NCBI GenBank assembly: GCA_031180665.1
Contig: JAPSLP010000005.1
Span: forward strand, 124,001 to 188,000
DNA: 64,000 nt
Reading direction: 5' to 3'
Origin: Cupriavidus sp.
Lineage (GTDB): Bacteria; Pseudomonadota; Gammaproteobacteria; Burkholderiales; Burkholderiaceae
Position 1 is the first letter of the stretch. Every line of letters begins with the position of its first letter. The position numbers and the translations under genes are program-made. Under the pieces are notes generated by a model, which was not told the DNA's origin, did not search any database, and saw only the letters and a list, made by a program, of their open reading frames with translations. Shown in pieces: positions 33,824 to 42,613 of the stretch.

Positions 33824-35029
33824 TTACTTGCGCTTGAACCACAGGCGGATGGTGTCCCAGATGCGGCCGAAGAAGCCCGCTTCCGGCACCTCCTCCAGCG
33901 CGACCACCGGGAACTCCGCCACCTTGGTGGTGCCGTCCATCAGCTTGACGGTACCGACCTGCTGGCCGGCCGAGATCGGCGCCACCAGCAGCTCCTGACG
34001 CTCCAGCACCGGCTTCAGGCGGCCCGCGGTGCCTTTGGGCACGGTCACGTAGGTCTCGTCGCGCACGCCGATCTTGATGGTGTCGTTGCTGCCCTTGTAG
34101 ATGTCCGGCGTGGCCAGCACCTGGCCCTTGTCGTAGAGGCGCAGCGTGTCGAAGAACTGGAAGCCGTAGTTCAGCACCTTCAGGCTTTCCTGCGTGCGGA
34201 CCTGTTCGCTGGTGGTGCCGATCACGATCGAGATCAGGCGGCGCGAGCCGTTGGGCACGTTGGCCAGCGGGCGCTTGGCCGAGGAGATCAGGCAGTAGCC
34301 CGCCGACCGGGTGTGGCCGGTCTTGACGCCGTCCACGGTCGAATCGATGTACAGCAGGCGGTTGCGGTTGGGCTGCTTGATCTTGTTATAGGTGAACTCC
34401 TTTTGCGAGTACATGCTGTAGTACTCGGGGAAGTCCTGGATCAGGCGCGTGGTCAGGATCGCCAGGTCCGCCGCGGTCGTGTAGTGGTTCGGGTCGGGAA
34501 TGCCGTCGGTATTCGTGAAGTGCGTGCTCTTCATGCCCATGCGCTGGGCCTCGCGGTTCATCATCGCGACGAAGCCTTCCTCCGAACCGCCGACCGCCTC
34601 GGCCAGCGCCAGCGCGGCATCGTTGCCCGACTGCACGATCAGGCCCATCAGCAGGTCCTGCACCGTGACCGGCTTGTTCGGCTCGATGAACATGCGTGAC
34701 TCGTCGCTCTTGACCTTGAGCACGACATTGGTCGGCACCACCGCCTGGTCCAGCGTCAGGCGCTTTTCCTTCAGCGCCTGGAAGGCCAGGTAGGCGGTCA
34801 TGATCTTGGTCAGCGAAGCCGGCTCGATGCGGGCGTCGGCATTCTGCGAGCCGAGTGCCTGTCCGCTGGTGACGTCGTAGAGCATCCACGCCTTGGCTGC
34901 CACCTGCGGCATCGGCACGGCCTGCGCGCGCACCGTCAGCGGTGCGCTGGCCAGCGCAAGCACGGCGGCGCTGGCCAGCAGGGTGTGGGCGATGCGGTGG
35001 GAGAACAGCGGCGAAGCTTGATTGAACAT
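33824..35029 (-). CDS. dacC: D-alanyl-D-alanine carboxypeptidase (PBP5/6 type)
   Basis: A 401-residue penicillin-binding protein that trims the terminal D-Ala from peptidoglycan pentapeptides in the periplasm. A signal peptide (to about residue 36, LTVRAQA) precedes the peptidase domain with its three motifs: SLTK (active-site Ser and Lys), SGN and KTG (DGVKTGHT). A C-terminal beta domain and a final amphipathic helix (GRIWDTIRLWFKRK) anchor it to the inner membrane. The start at 35029 is chosen because the signal peptide begins there; the ORF could extend to 35134 without support. Confidence 0.93.
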   Translation of the reverse strand: MFNQASPLFSHRIAHTLLASAAVLALASAPLTVRAQAVPMPQVAAKAWMLYDVTSGQALGSQNADARIEPASLTKIMTAYLAFQALKEKRLTLDQAVVPTNVVLKVKSDESRMFIEPNKPVTVQDLLMGLIVQSGNDAALALAEAVGGSEEGFVAMMNREAQRMGMKSTHFTNTDGIPDPNHYTTAADLAILTTRLIQDFPEYYSMYSQKEFTYNKIKQPNRNRLLYIDSTVDGVKTGHTRSAGYCLISSAKRPLANVPNGSRRLISIVIGTTSEQVRTQESLKVLNYGFQFFDTLRLYDKGQVLATPDIYKGSNDTIKIGVRDETYVTVPKGTAGRLKPVLERQELLVAPISAGQQVGTVKLMDGTTKVAEFPVVALEEVPEAGFFGRIWDTIRLWFKRK

Positions 35030-35143
35030 GTTTTCAGGTTCCGACAAGAGAGAAAGGGCAGCGTCGCGCCGCCACGCTGCGGTGGCGGCGGGGCAAGGAG
35101 CGGCGGCCACGGCTTGCCATGGCCGCCCGCTCAATGCCCGGGC

Positions 35144-35788
35144 TCAGCGCTGCCACGCATTGACGACGAGCTGCTTGATCAGATGCAGCTTGCGATGGAA
35201 GAAATGGTCGGCGCCGGGGATCACCGTGACCGGCAGTTCCTGCGGCCGGGCCCAGTCGAGCACGCTGGCGAGCGGCACGGTCTCGTCCTGCTCGCCGTGG
35301 ATCACGATGGTATCGGCCGGCACCGGCGCGACCTGCCAGCGCGAGGCGGCGGTGCCGACCATCGCCAGGCGCTCGGCGGGCGTGCCGGCCTCGGCCAGGC
35401 GCCGCGCCACATGGCTGACGACGAAGCTGCCGAACGAGAAGCCGGCCAGCGCCAGCGGCAGCGTCGCCGCGTCGGCGGACCAGTCGCGCTGCTGGCGCAT
35501 CCAGTCGATCACCGCCAGCAGGTCGTCCTGCTCGCCCTGGCCGTTGTCATGTACGCCGGCGGTGCCGCCGACGCCGCGGAAGTTCGGCCGCACGGTGGCG
35601 TAGCCCAGCTGCACGAAGGCGCGCGCCAGCGTCTGCGCCACCTTGTTGTCCTTGGTGCCGCCAAACAGCGGATGCGGATGGCCGACCAGCGCAAGGCCGC
35701 GCACCGGGGCGGCCTGCGGCAGGTCGACCGAGACGTCGATCGCGCCGGCGGGACCGGCAACGGTGAGTACCTGGGTATGCGCGTTCAT
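35144..35788 (-). CDS. alpha/beta hydrolase (small, CocE/dienelactone-hydrolase-like)
   Basis: A 214-residue protein with HPHPLFGGTKDNKV after strand 3 and the nucleophile elbow GFSFGS; the catalytic Asp and His are likely in GEQDETVPL and GADHFFH. This is the short hydrolase group with the HPHPL motif, often found beside dacC. The substrate is unknown. It lies between the ferredoxin and dacC genes on the same strand with gaps of 76 and 114 bases, so an operon is likely. Confidence 0.88.
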   Translation of the reverse strand: MNAHTQVLTVAGPAGAIDVSVDLPQAAPVRGLALVGHPHPLFGGTKDNKVAQTLARAFVQLGYATVRPNFRGVGGTAGVHDNGQGEQDDLLAVIDWMRQQRDWSADAATLPLALAGFSFGSFVVSHVARRLAEAGTPAERLAMVGTAASRWQVAPVPADTIVIHGEQDETVPLASVLDWARPQELPVTVIPGADHFFHRKLHLIKQLVVNAWQR

Positions 35789-35864
35789 GGCAGGAGGGGC
35801 AGAAATCCGGGAACGAAAGCGGGTGTGGGCGGCGATGGATGCGGATGCGGTGCGAGCGCGGGGC

Positions 35865-36185
35865 TCAGCGATCCACCATCAGGCGTTCGACCGGCTTGCC
35901 GTGGATCAGATGGCTGTCGATGATTTCGTCGATGTCCTGCTCGTCGACGAATGTGTACCAAACGGCCTCCGGGTAGACCACCAGTACCGGACCGAGTTCA
36001 CAGCGGTTCAGGCAGCCGGCCTTGTTGATCCGCACCCGGCCCTCGCCGCCGGCGATGCCCAGTTCCTTGCAACGCTTCTTGGCGTATTCCTGCATCGCCT
36101 TGGCGTTGTGGTTGGCGCAGCAGTTTTCGCCCGGCTCGCGTTGATTCAGGCAGAAGAAGACGTGGTGCTGGTAGTAGCTGCTCAT
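35865..36185 (-). CDS. thioredoxin-like [2Fe-2S] ferredoxin
   Basis: A 106-residue protein with Cys12, Cys22/Cys23, Cys58 and Cys62 in the pattern of the thioredoxin-fold ferredoxins (FFCLNQREPGENCC and AGCLNRCELGP). They carry a [2Fe-2S] cluster and pass single electrons in the cytoplasm; a physiological partner is not known. It starts the run ferredoxin-hydrolase-dacC-DUF493. Confidence 0.9.
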   Translation of the reverse strand: MSSYYQHHVFFCLNQREPGENCCANHNAKAMQEYAKKRCKELGIAGGEGRVRINKAGCLNRCELGPVLVVYPEAVWYTFVDEQDIDEIIDSHLIHGKPVERLMVDR

Positions 36186-36407
36186 GCGTGGGAGGGCGCG
36201 GCACGCTCGGCTGGGCCGCGCGCGCGGCTTGGCGCCGGTCGGAACGGTGGGAAGCTCGGAATTATACGGCGAGCCGGGGGCCGTTTCGACCGCATGGCGG
36301 CGTCTGCCGTGCCGCGTCGTGCCGGGTGTTAGCTATGGCGCACAGAATGCGCCGTCCCGTCGCCATCGTGGCGAGGTGAGCAAGGGCGTAAGCCGGGGAC
36401 GGCGGTC

Positions 36408-38534
36408 TCACCGCCACATATTTCGCATGCGCGCGGCCAGGTCGACCGCCGGCAGCGTGGCGCGCTGGGGCGCCGCATCGACCGGCGGAGGCGGCGGCCA
36501 CGCGCGGCCGTGGAAATGCGGCATCACGCGATTGGGCAGGAAGCGCGTGCGCGACGCATAGACATGGCGGTCGCCCATGCCGGGCTGCTGATGCACGTAG
36601 AAACGCTGCGGCACCACGATGTCGAGATGGTCGCGCGCGCGGGTCATCGCGACATAGAGCAGCCGTCGCTCCTCCTCGATCTCCTCGGTGGTGCCGGTGG
36701 CCAGGTCGGATGGCAGGCAGCCGTCCACCGCGTTCAGCACGTAGACGGCCTTCCACTCCTGGCCCTTGGCCGAATGGATCGTCGACAGGATCAGATAGTC
36801 CTCGTCGCGCAGCGGCACGCCGGACTCGTCGCTGGAGGCGTCGGGCGGGTCCAGTGTCAGCTCGGTCAGGAAGCGTTCGCGCGAGCCGTAGGTCGCGGCG
36901 ATGCGTGCCAGCTGCTGCAGGTCGGCGGCACGTGCGGCGGCATCGTCGTGCAGGCGTTCCAGATGCGGCTCGTACCAGCGCAGCACGCGTTCGAAATCGA
37001 CCGGCCACGCTGCCGCGGGGGCCATCGCCTCGCGCGCCAGCGCAACCAGTTCCGCCCAGGCTTGGGCCGCGGCAGGCGGCGCTTCGAACGATTCGAGGGC
37101 GAACAGCGGGTCGCTGGCAAGCTCCAGCCCGTCGAGCACGCGCGCGGCGGTCTTGGGCCCGACGCCCGGCATCAGCTGCAGCGTGCGGAAGCCCGCCATG
37201 CGGTCGCGCGGATTCTCCAGCCAGCGCAGCGCCGCCAGCATGTCCTTGACATGGGTCGACTCGAGGAATTTGAGCCCGCCGAACTTGACGAAGGGGATGT
37301 TGCGACGGACCAGTTCGAGTTCGAGCTGCGCGCTGTGATCGGCGGCGCGGAACAGCACCGCCTGCGCCATCAGCGCCAGCCCTTCCTCGCGCCGCGCGAG
37401 GATCTGCTCGACCACGTAGCGCGCCTGCTCGGTTTCGTCGCCGACCACCACCACGCCGGGCTTCTCGGCGCTGGCGCGGTCGGACCACAGGTCCTTGGTG
37501 AAGCGTTCGGCCGCCAGCCCGATCACCGCGTTGGCGGCGGCCAGGATCGGCTGCGTCGAGCGATAGTTGCGCGACAGCGTGACCTGTCCCGCCGGCGGCG
37601 AGAAGCGGTGCGGGAAGTCGAGGATGTTGCGCACGGTGGCGCCGCGGAACGCGTAGATCGACTGCGCGTCGTCGCCGACCACGGTCAGGCCGCGGCCGTC
37701 GGGCTTGAGCGAGAGCAGGATTGCCGCCTGCAACGCATTGGTGTCCTGGTATTCGTCGACCAGCACGTGGTCGAAGCGCTCGCCCATGTCCTGCGCCAGC
37801 GCCGGCTCGGCCAGCGCCTGCGCCCAGTACAGCAGCAGGTCGTCGTAGTCGAGCACCTGCTGCTTCTGCTTGGCCTCGACATAGCCGGCGAACAGCGTGC
37901 GCAGCGCGTCCACCCACATCGCGTAACGTGGGAACTGGCGCTGCAGCACCTCTTCGAGCGGCAACTGGGTGTTGACCACGCGCGAATAGATCGCCAGGCA
38001 GGTTTCCTTGCGCGGAAAGCGCGCATTCTGCGCCGACAGGCCGAGGTCGTGCCGCACCACGTTCATCAGGTCCGCCGAATCGCCGCGGTCGCTGATGGTG
38101 AAGGAGGGCGACAGGCCCAGCGTTTCCGCGTATTCGCGCAGCAGGCGCGCGCCGATCGCGTGGAAGGTGCCGGCCCATTGCAGCGCGGCGCGGCCGGGGT
38201 TGGCAGAGGAGGTGGTGCCGTTGCGGGCGGCGAAGGCCTGGTCGACGATGCGCTCGACGCGCCGGCCCATCTCGACCGCGGCGCGCCGCGAGAACGTCAG
38301 CAGCAGGATGCGGCGCGGATCGGCGCCGCCCAGCAGCAGATGCGCGACCCGGTGCGCCAGCGTATTGGTCTTGCCCGAGCCCGCCCCGGCGATGATCAGC
38401 AGCGGCCGGTCGGTGGCGTGCTCGACCGCTTCACGCTGCTCGGGGTTCAGTGCGGCGAGATAGTCGACCGGATCGGACGGGTCGGACGGACCGGACCGGG
38501 CAGCGGCGGGAGCGAGGGCAAGATCGGCGGACAC
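36408..38534 (-). CDS. UvrD/Rep-family ATP-dependent DNA helicase, likely SOS-regulated
   Basis: A superfamily 1A helicase of about 708 residues. Motifs in order are Walker A GAGSGKTNTLAHR, Ia LLLTFSRRAA, II VDEYQDTN, III VGDDAQSIYAFRGA, IV SRNYRSTQPIL, V STIHSAKGQEW and VI LLYVAMTRARD. It translocates along single-stranded DNA and unwinds duplexes in repair or fork restart. The C-terminus is shorter than UvrD and lacks its usual Tudor-like tail. A GTG start at 38534 was chosen because a LexA box lies just upstream (38576-38591); the frame open to 38702 runs back through that box and through repeats. No clear ribosome site is seen, so the start is tentative. Confidence 0.85.
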   Translation of the reverse strand: MSADLALAPAAARSGPSDPSDPVDYLAALNPEQREAVEHATDRPLLIIAGAGSGKTNTLAHRVAHLLLGGADPRRILLLTFSRRAAVEMGRRVERIVDQAFAARNGTTSSANPGRAALQWAGTFHAIGARLLREYAETLGLSPSFTISDRGDSADLMNVVRHDLGLSAQNARFPRKETCLAIYSRVVNTQLPLEEVLQRQFPRYAMWVDALRTLFAGYVEAKQKQQVLDYDDLLLYWAQALAEPALAQDMGERFDHVLVDEYQDTNALQAAILLSLKPDGRGLTVVGDDAQSIYAFRGATVRNILDFPHRFSPPAGQVTLSRNYRSTQPILAAANAVIGLAAERFTKDLWSDRASAEKPGVVVVGDETEQARYVVEQILARREEGLALMAQAVLFRAADHSAQLELELVRRNIPFVKFGGLKFLESTHVKDMLAALRWLENPRDRMAGFRTLQLMPGVGPKTAARVLDGLELASDPLFALESFEAPPAAAQAWAELVALAREAMAPAAAWPVDFERVLRWYEPHLERLHDDAAARAADLQQLARIAATYGSRERFLTELTLDPPDASSDESGVPLRDEDYLILSTIHSAKGQEWKAVYVLNAVDGCLPSDLATGTTEEIEEERRLLYVAMTRARDHLDIVVPQRFYVHQQPGMGDRHVYASRTRFLPNRVMPHFHGRAWPPPPPVDAAPQRATLPAVDLAARMRNMWR

Positions 38535-38575
38535 AGGGGCAGGCGAGGGCGAAAACCGGAAATGTTCGCCGCAGA

Positions 38576-38591
38576 CTGTATATCCATACAG
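38576..38591 (-). promoter_or_regulatory. LexA (SOS) box at the helicase promoter
   Basis: CTGTATATCCATACAG fits the CTGT-N8-ACAG consensus used by E. coli-type LexA and is a near-perfect palindrome. On the minus strand TTGCCC and TATACA, 16 bases apart, could be the -35 and -10, with the box covering the -10. Its position 42 bases before the GTG supports repression by LexA and induction by DNA damage. Confidence 0.8.
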
Positions 38592-38659
38592 ATGTGTTGG
38601 GCAAGCGGGGGATGGTTGAAGGGGCGAGAAGGGCGCTTTTGGCGTGGTAGCGCCGGAGT

Positions 38660-38826
38660 TGCCCTCTCCCCCGGCCCCTCTCCCCCGGCCCCTCTCCCGC
38701 AAGCGGGCGAGGGGAGCAAGCCGGCAGCCTTGTCGAACGCCTGCGGCCAGCTATCTCTCCCGCCTTCGGGAGAGCCTTGCCGAATGCCCTACTGGGCTCT
38801 CCCTCTCCCGCTGGCGGGAGAGCAAC
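38660..38826. repeat. cluster of palindromic CTCTCCCGC...GCGGGAGAG repeats
   Basis: Several copies lie in tandem: CCCTCTCCCCCGGCCCC units at 38661-38695, CCTCTCCCGCAAGCGGGCGAG (in parts CCTCTCCCGC/GCGGGCGAGG) at 38690-38712, CTCTCCCGCCTTCGGGAGAG at 38755-38774, and CTCTCCCGCTGGCGGGAGAG at 38803-38822. They border an IS110-type transposase scrap on one side; another half-copy (GGGGAGAGGGCAAGCGGC) follows it at 38935. No intact gene is found in 38535-38989. Confidence 0.8.
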
Positions 38827-38830
38827 CGTG

Positions 38831-38989
<159 letters not shown>

Positions 38990-39535
38990 TCAAACCGCCT
39001 TGCTCAATGCCTGATCCAGCAGCTTGTGCAGGCTGTCCCATTCCGGCTCGCCGACGTAGCGCTTCAGGATGCGGCCGTCCTTGTCCACCACGAAGGTGGT
39101 CGGCGTCAGCTGCACGTCGCCGAAGGCCTTGGCCGCCGAGCCGTCCGAATCGAGCGCGACCTTGAACGGCAGCTTGCGCGTCTCGGTGAAATTGGTGACG
39201 TACATCGGCGGGTCGTAGCTCATCGCGACCGCGACGAACTCCAGGCCCTTGTCCTTGAACTGCTGGTAGGTGCGCACCATGTCCGGCATCTCCTTGACGC
39301 AGGTGGTGCAGCTGGTGGCCCAGAAATTGACCATATAGACCTTGCCCTGCAACTGCGCGGTGCTGACGCGCTCGCCGGACAGCAGCACGAAGGTCGCCTG
39401 CGGTGCTTGCGTGGCGGGCGTCAGCGCGCGGTAGCCGAACCAGCCGAGCAGGACCAGCACCAGCAGGCCCACGATCAGCGGCCAGCGCTTGCGGGGGGAG
39501 GCGGGACGTTCCGGTGGGGAGGCGGACGAAGTCAT
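38990..39535 (-). CDS. TlpA-family membrane-anchored thioredoxin
   Basis: A 181-residue protein with one N-terminal membrane helix (about 19-36) and a periplasmic thioredoxin-fold domain of the TlpA/ResA group. NFWATSCTTCVKEMP gives the redox pair Cys76 and Cys79. The cis-Pro is in LTPTTFVVD. Such proteins reduce disulfides in the periplasm, for example on apocytochrome c or copper-site proteins. The intervening Thr-Thr between the cysteines differs from the common Pro-X. It follows another thioredoxin-fold gene (39638-40201) on the same strand. Confidence 0.88.
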   Translation of the reverse strand: MTSSASPPERPASPRKRWPLIVGLLVLVLLGWFGYRALTPATQAPQATFVLLSGERVSTAQLQGKVYMVNFWATSCTTCVKEMPDMVRTYQQFKDKGLEFVAVAMSYDPPMYVTNFTETRKLPFKVALDSDGSAAKAFGDVQLTPTTFVVDKDGRILKRYVGEPEWDSLHKLLDQALSKAV

Positions 39536-39637
39536 GATGGGCCGACCGAAGGAGGGGAAAACGCCATTCTAGCGCCGAGGCGGCCGATGGCGCCGAGCGC
39601 GGGCGGGGGCAGGCGTAGCCGAGCGGTGGTCCCGGGG

Positions 39638-40201
39638 TCAGCGCCCGCCGGCCGTGGCGGCCATCGCGGCACGCGCGGTATCGAGCGACTGTTCCAGATA
39701 GGCGCCGTAGAAGTCCGGCTGCATGCCGCGCAGTGGCGGCGCGGCCGGGCGGCCCTTGCCGTCGAGGAACAGCACCGTCGGCGCGAAGCGGATGCCGTGC
39801 TCGCGCGCCCAGGCGCGCGCGGTGGTGGCGCGGCCGTCGGCATCGCGGATCGGCGTGGCGGCGCTCATGTCGAGCTCGCGCGCCACGAGCTGCCCGGCGG
39901 CGGCCTGCGGGCCCAGGTAGCTGCGCCGTACCGCTTCGCAATAGCCGCAGTTCGGCAGTGTCACCAGCACCACCAGCGGTTCGCCGCGGCGGCTGGCCGC
40001 GCGCGTTTCCGCCGCCAGGTCGGCGACCGCCGGCAAGTGCGCGGCGCTGGCCGCCTGCGCCGACGGTGCGGCAAGGGCGAGTGACAGGCCGGCGAACAGC
40101 AGCGTGACGAACAGCGCGGCCGACAGGGCGACCGGCAGCGCCAGGGCGGCGCCCCGACGCCATGCCGAACCCATGCGGCCACCTGCGAGGTCCAAAACCA
40201 T
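39638..40201 (-). CDS. periplasmic thioredoxin-fold protein with a CGYC motif
   Basis: A 187-residue protein with an N-terminal hydrophobic segment (about 18-48, ending AQAASA) that acts as signal peptide or anchor. The thioredoxin-like domain contains VTLPNCGYCEAVRRSYL (Cys85, Cys88) and FAPTVLFLDGKG with the cis-Pro. The pattern fits the SoxW/thioredoxin-like group that handles disulfides in the periplasm. A later ATG at 40174 is possible. It probably acts with the TlpA-type protein encoded just downstream. Confidence 0.83.
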   Translation of the reverse strand: MVLDLAGGRMGSAWRRGAALALPVALSAALFVTLLFAGLSLALAAPSAQAASAAHLPAVADLAAETRAASRRGEPLVVLVTLPNCGYCEAVRRSYLGPQAAAGQLVARELDMSAATPIRDADGRATTARAWAREHGIRFAPTVLFLDGKGRPAAPPLRGMQPDFYGAYLEQSLDTARAAMAATAGGR

Positions 40202-40338
40202 AATGAAATATCGAGATTAGAAAGACACTGCGCCAGTGCCTGATCCCCGATAATAGCGGCTTGGCCGCACCCCTGCCGGGGCGGCGCATCGTTCCCTTGT
40301 TCAGCCGTCCTCTTTCCACCCGTCGTTCAGGCTTCTCG

Positions 40339-40923
40339 ATGTCTCGCCTTTCGTTCCTCCGCCGGCCGGCCCGGTGTTGCGCCGGCCTGGCGGTGGCCGC
40401 GCTGCTCGCCTGCTCGCCGCGCTACGACTGGCGCACCATCCAGTCCAACGAGGGCGGCTATGCCGCGCTCTATCCCGGCAAGCCGACCAGCGCCGCGCGC
40501 GATGTCGCCATCGCGGGCCGCAAGCTGCCGATGACGATGGAGGCCGCCCGTGTCGACGAGACGCTGTTCGCCGTCGGCGTGGTCACCCTGCCAAGCGACG
40601 ATGCCGCGCTGCGCGCCGAGGCGCTGTCGGCGATGCAGTCCGGTCTGCTGGCCAATCTCGGCAATACGCCCACCGAGCCGGTGCAGACCCGCGCGGTCAC
40701 GGTGATGTCGTCGGCCCAGCCGCCGGTGGCACTGCAAGGCATCGAGATTCGCGTGGCCGGCGTTTCGCCGCAGGACAAGGCGCCGCGCCGGCTGACCGCG
40801 CGGCTGGTCGCCAAGGGCAGCAAGGTCTACCAGGCGGTCGTGCTCGAGGCCGGCGATGCCGCGCGCGACCAACGCCAGGCCGAGCAGGTCGAGCAGTTCC
40901 TGGCCGGCTTCCACCCGTTCTGA
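40339..40923 (+). CDS. putative lipoprotein of unknown function
   Basis: A 194-residue protein with a basic N-terminus, a hydrophobic stretch and a lipobox LLAC (Cys at about residue 25), so it is probably lipidated. YAALYPGKPTSAARD opens a mixed alpha/beta domain that I cannot assign. The ATG at 40339 was chosen because the signal sequence begins there. It overlaps the following MFS gene by three bases (TGATG), which indicates translational coupling. Confidence 0.75.
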   Translation: MSRLSFLRRPARCCAGLAVAALLACSPRYDWRTIQSNEGGYAALYPGKPTSAARDVAIAGRKLPMTMEAARVDETLFAVGVVTLPSDDAALRAEALSAMQSGLLANLGNTPTEPVQTRAVTVMSSAQPPVALQGIEIRVAGVSPQDKAPRRLTARLVAKGSKVYQAVVLEAGDAARDQRQAEQVEQFLAGFHPF

Positions 40924-42386
40924 TGCAATCCCGTACCGGTTCGCGCGGCGCCCGCATCGGCCTGTCCATGCGACCGTCGTCGCTGCTGCGGCGTAGCGAA
41001 GGCGCGCTGGTATTCGCCTGCTTTGCCGCGGCCTATGTGCTGTCGTACGCGCTGCGCACCATCAATGCGGTGATCGCGCCGGAGCTGATCGCCGACATGC
41101 GGCTGTCGAACGCCGACCTGGGCCTGCTGTCGTCGGCCTATTTCCTCGCCTTCGCCGCGATGCAGCTGCCCGTCGGCCAGTGGCTGGACCGGCGCGGCGT
41201 GCGGCGCGTCGAGACCGTACTGCTGCTGGTCGCCGCGGTGGGCGCGCTGGTGTTTGCGCTGGCCGGCTCGGCGGCGACCTTGTGGCTGGGGCGGGCGCTG
41301 ATCGGCGCCGGCGTGTCGGCGTGCCTGATGGCTTCCTACACCGCCTATCGCCGCTGGTTTCCGACCGCGCGCCAGAGCCAGCTGTCGGTCTGGATGCTGG
41401 TGGCCGGCAGCGGCGGCGCGCTGATGACGACGCTGCCGGTGCAGGCTGTGCTGCCGTGGCTGGGCTGGCGCGGCGTCTTTCTGGTGATGGCGGGCCTGCT
41501 GCTGGTGTCGGCGCTGGCACTGTATCGGGGCCTGGCACGGGTCGAGCGGCGCAGTGCGCGGCTGGCGCGCGGGGCGGAGCGGCGAAGGACCGTGGACCAT
41601 CCTGCCGATATCGCCGTCGATATCGGGACCCGCAGCGTAACCGAAAGCGCAATCGACGGCGCCATCGATAGTGGGATCGGCAGCGCGGCACGAAGCGCCA
41701 CAGGAAGCGCGACGGACGGCGCAACCGTTGCAGCGCAGGCGCCGCCGGACGCCACGATGGCCGGCGGTTATCGCGCGTTGCTGCGCCACCCGGCCTTTGT
41801 CCGCGTGCTGCCGTTCGGCCTGCTGAACCAGGCGGGCTTCATGGCGGTGCAGACGCTGTGGGTCGGCCCCTGGCTGGTCGACGTGCTGGGCTTCGGCCCG
41901 GGCCGCACCGCGCAGATCCTGTTCCTGTTCAATATCGCGCTGCTGGCCGGCTATCTGCTGCTGGGCTGGCTGGCGCCGCGGCGCGCGCGCGATCCGGTCG
42001 AGTCCGCGCGGCTGGTGATGGTCGGCGCCGGGCTGACGCTGGTGCTGCAGGCGGCCATCGTTGCCTGGACCGCGCCGGCCGCGTGGCTGCTGTGGCCGTT
42101 GCTGGCATTGTGTGCGAGCACGCTGTCGCTGATCCTGAGCACGCTGAGCCTGTCGTTTCCGGCGGCGGTCGCCGGGCGGGCCAATACCACCTACAACCTG
42201 CTGGTGTTCGGCGGCAGCTTCCTGATCCAGTGGGGCCTGGGCGTGGCGATCGATCTGTTCCGCGAGGCCGGGCTGCCGCAGGGGGACGCGTTCCGCGCGG
42301 CGCTGGGCGGCTTGCTGGGGCTGCAGCTGGTCGGTTATCTCTGGTATGCGCTGGTGCCGCGGCTGTGGCGCCGGGCGGCGGGCTGA
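40923..42386 (+). CDS. major facilitator superfamily transporter
   Basis: A 487-residue transporter with 12 predicted helices in two sets of six. The loop between helices 2 and 3 has GQWLDRRGVRRVE, matching the MFS motif (GxLxDRxGRR). The central cytoplasmic loop (about 215-285) is unusually long and contains an Ala/Ser/Asp/Gly-rich repeat-like run (ESAIDGAIDSGIGSAARSAT). The overlap of its ATG with the stop of the lipoprotein gene suggests they act together. The substrate is unknown. An alternative start is at 40968. Confidence 0.85.
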   Translation: MQSRTGSRGARIGLSMRPSSLLRRSEGALVFACFAAAYVLSYALRTINAVIAPELIADMRLSNADLGLLSSAYFLAFAAMQLPVGQWLDRRGVRRVETVLLLVAAVGALVFALAGSAATLWLGRALIGAGVSACLMASYTAYRRWFPTARQSQLSVWMLVAGSGGALMTTLPVQAVLPWLGWRGVFLVMAGLLLVSALALYRGLARVERRSARLARGAERRRTVDHPADIAVDIGTRSVTESAIDGAIDSGIGSAARSATGSATDGATVAAQAPPDATMAGGYRALLRHPAFVRVLPFGLLNQAGFMAVQTLWVGPWLVDVLGFGPGRTAQILFLFNIALLAGYLLLGWLAPRRARDPVESARLVMVGAGLTLVLQAAIVAWTAPAAWLLWPLLALCASTLSLILSTLSLSFPAAVAGRANTTYNLLVFGGSFLIQWGLGVAIDLFREAGLPQGDAFRAALGGLLGLQLVGYLWYALVPRLWRRAAG

Positions 42387-42417
42387 GCGCCGCCGGCGTT
42401 TCAAACGATCGGGGATC

Positions 42418-42592
42418 TGAAAAGGTCCGGGACTTGGAAAGGTCCGGGACTTGGAAAGGTCCGGGACTTGGAAAGGTCCGGGACTTGGAAAGGTCGGGGG
42501 TTTGGAAAGGTCCGGGACTTGGAAAGGTCGGGGGTTTGAAAGGGTCCGGGATTTGGAGAGGCTCGGGGGTTTGAAAAGATTCGGGCTCAGGA
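42418..42592. repeat. 17-bp minisatellite, about ten units
   Basis: AAAGGTCCGGGACTTGG is repeated about ten times. The first four copies are identical and later ones vary (GGGGGTTTGG, GGGATTTGG). The unit length is not a multiple of three, and the array fills the space between the MFS and LysE genes without an intact reading frame. It probably varies in copy number between strains. Confidence 0.92.
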
Positions 42593-42613
42593 AAAAGCAA
42601 GAAGGAGCAAATC

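Noticed and set aside
38535..38702. Extension of the helicase to a start at 38702
   Set aside because: The extra 56 residues are translated from palindromic repeats and across a LexA box that should lie before the transcription start.
42418..42592. CRISPR array
   Set aside because: The 17-bp units are contiguous without unique spacers, and no cas gene is present.
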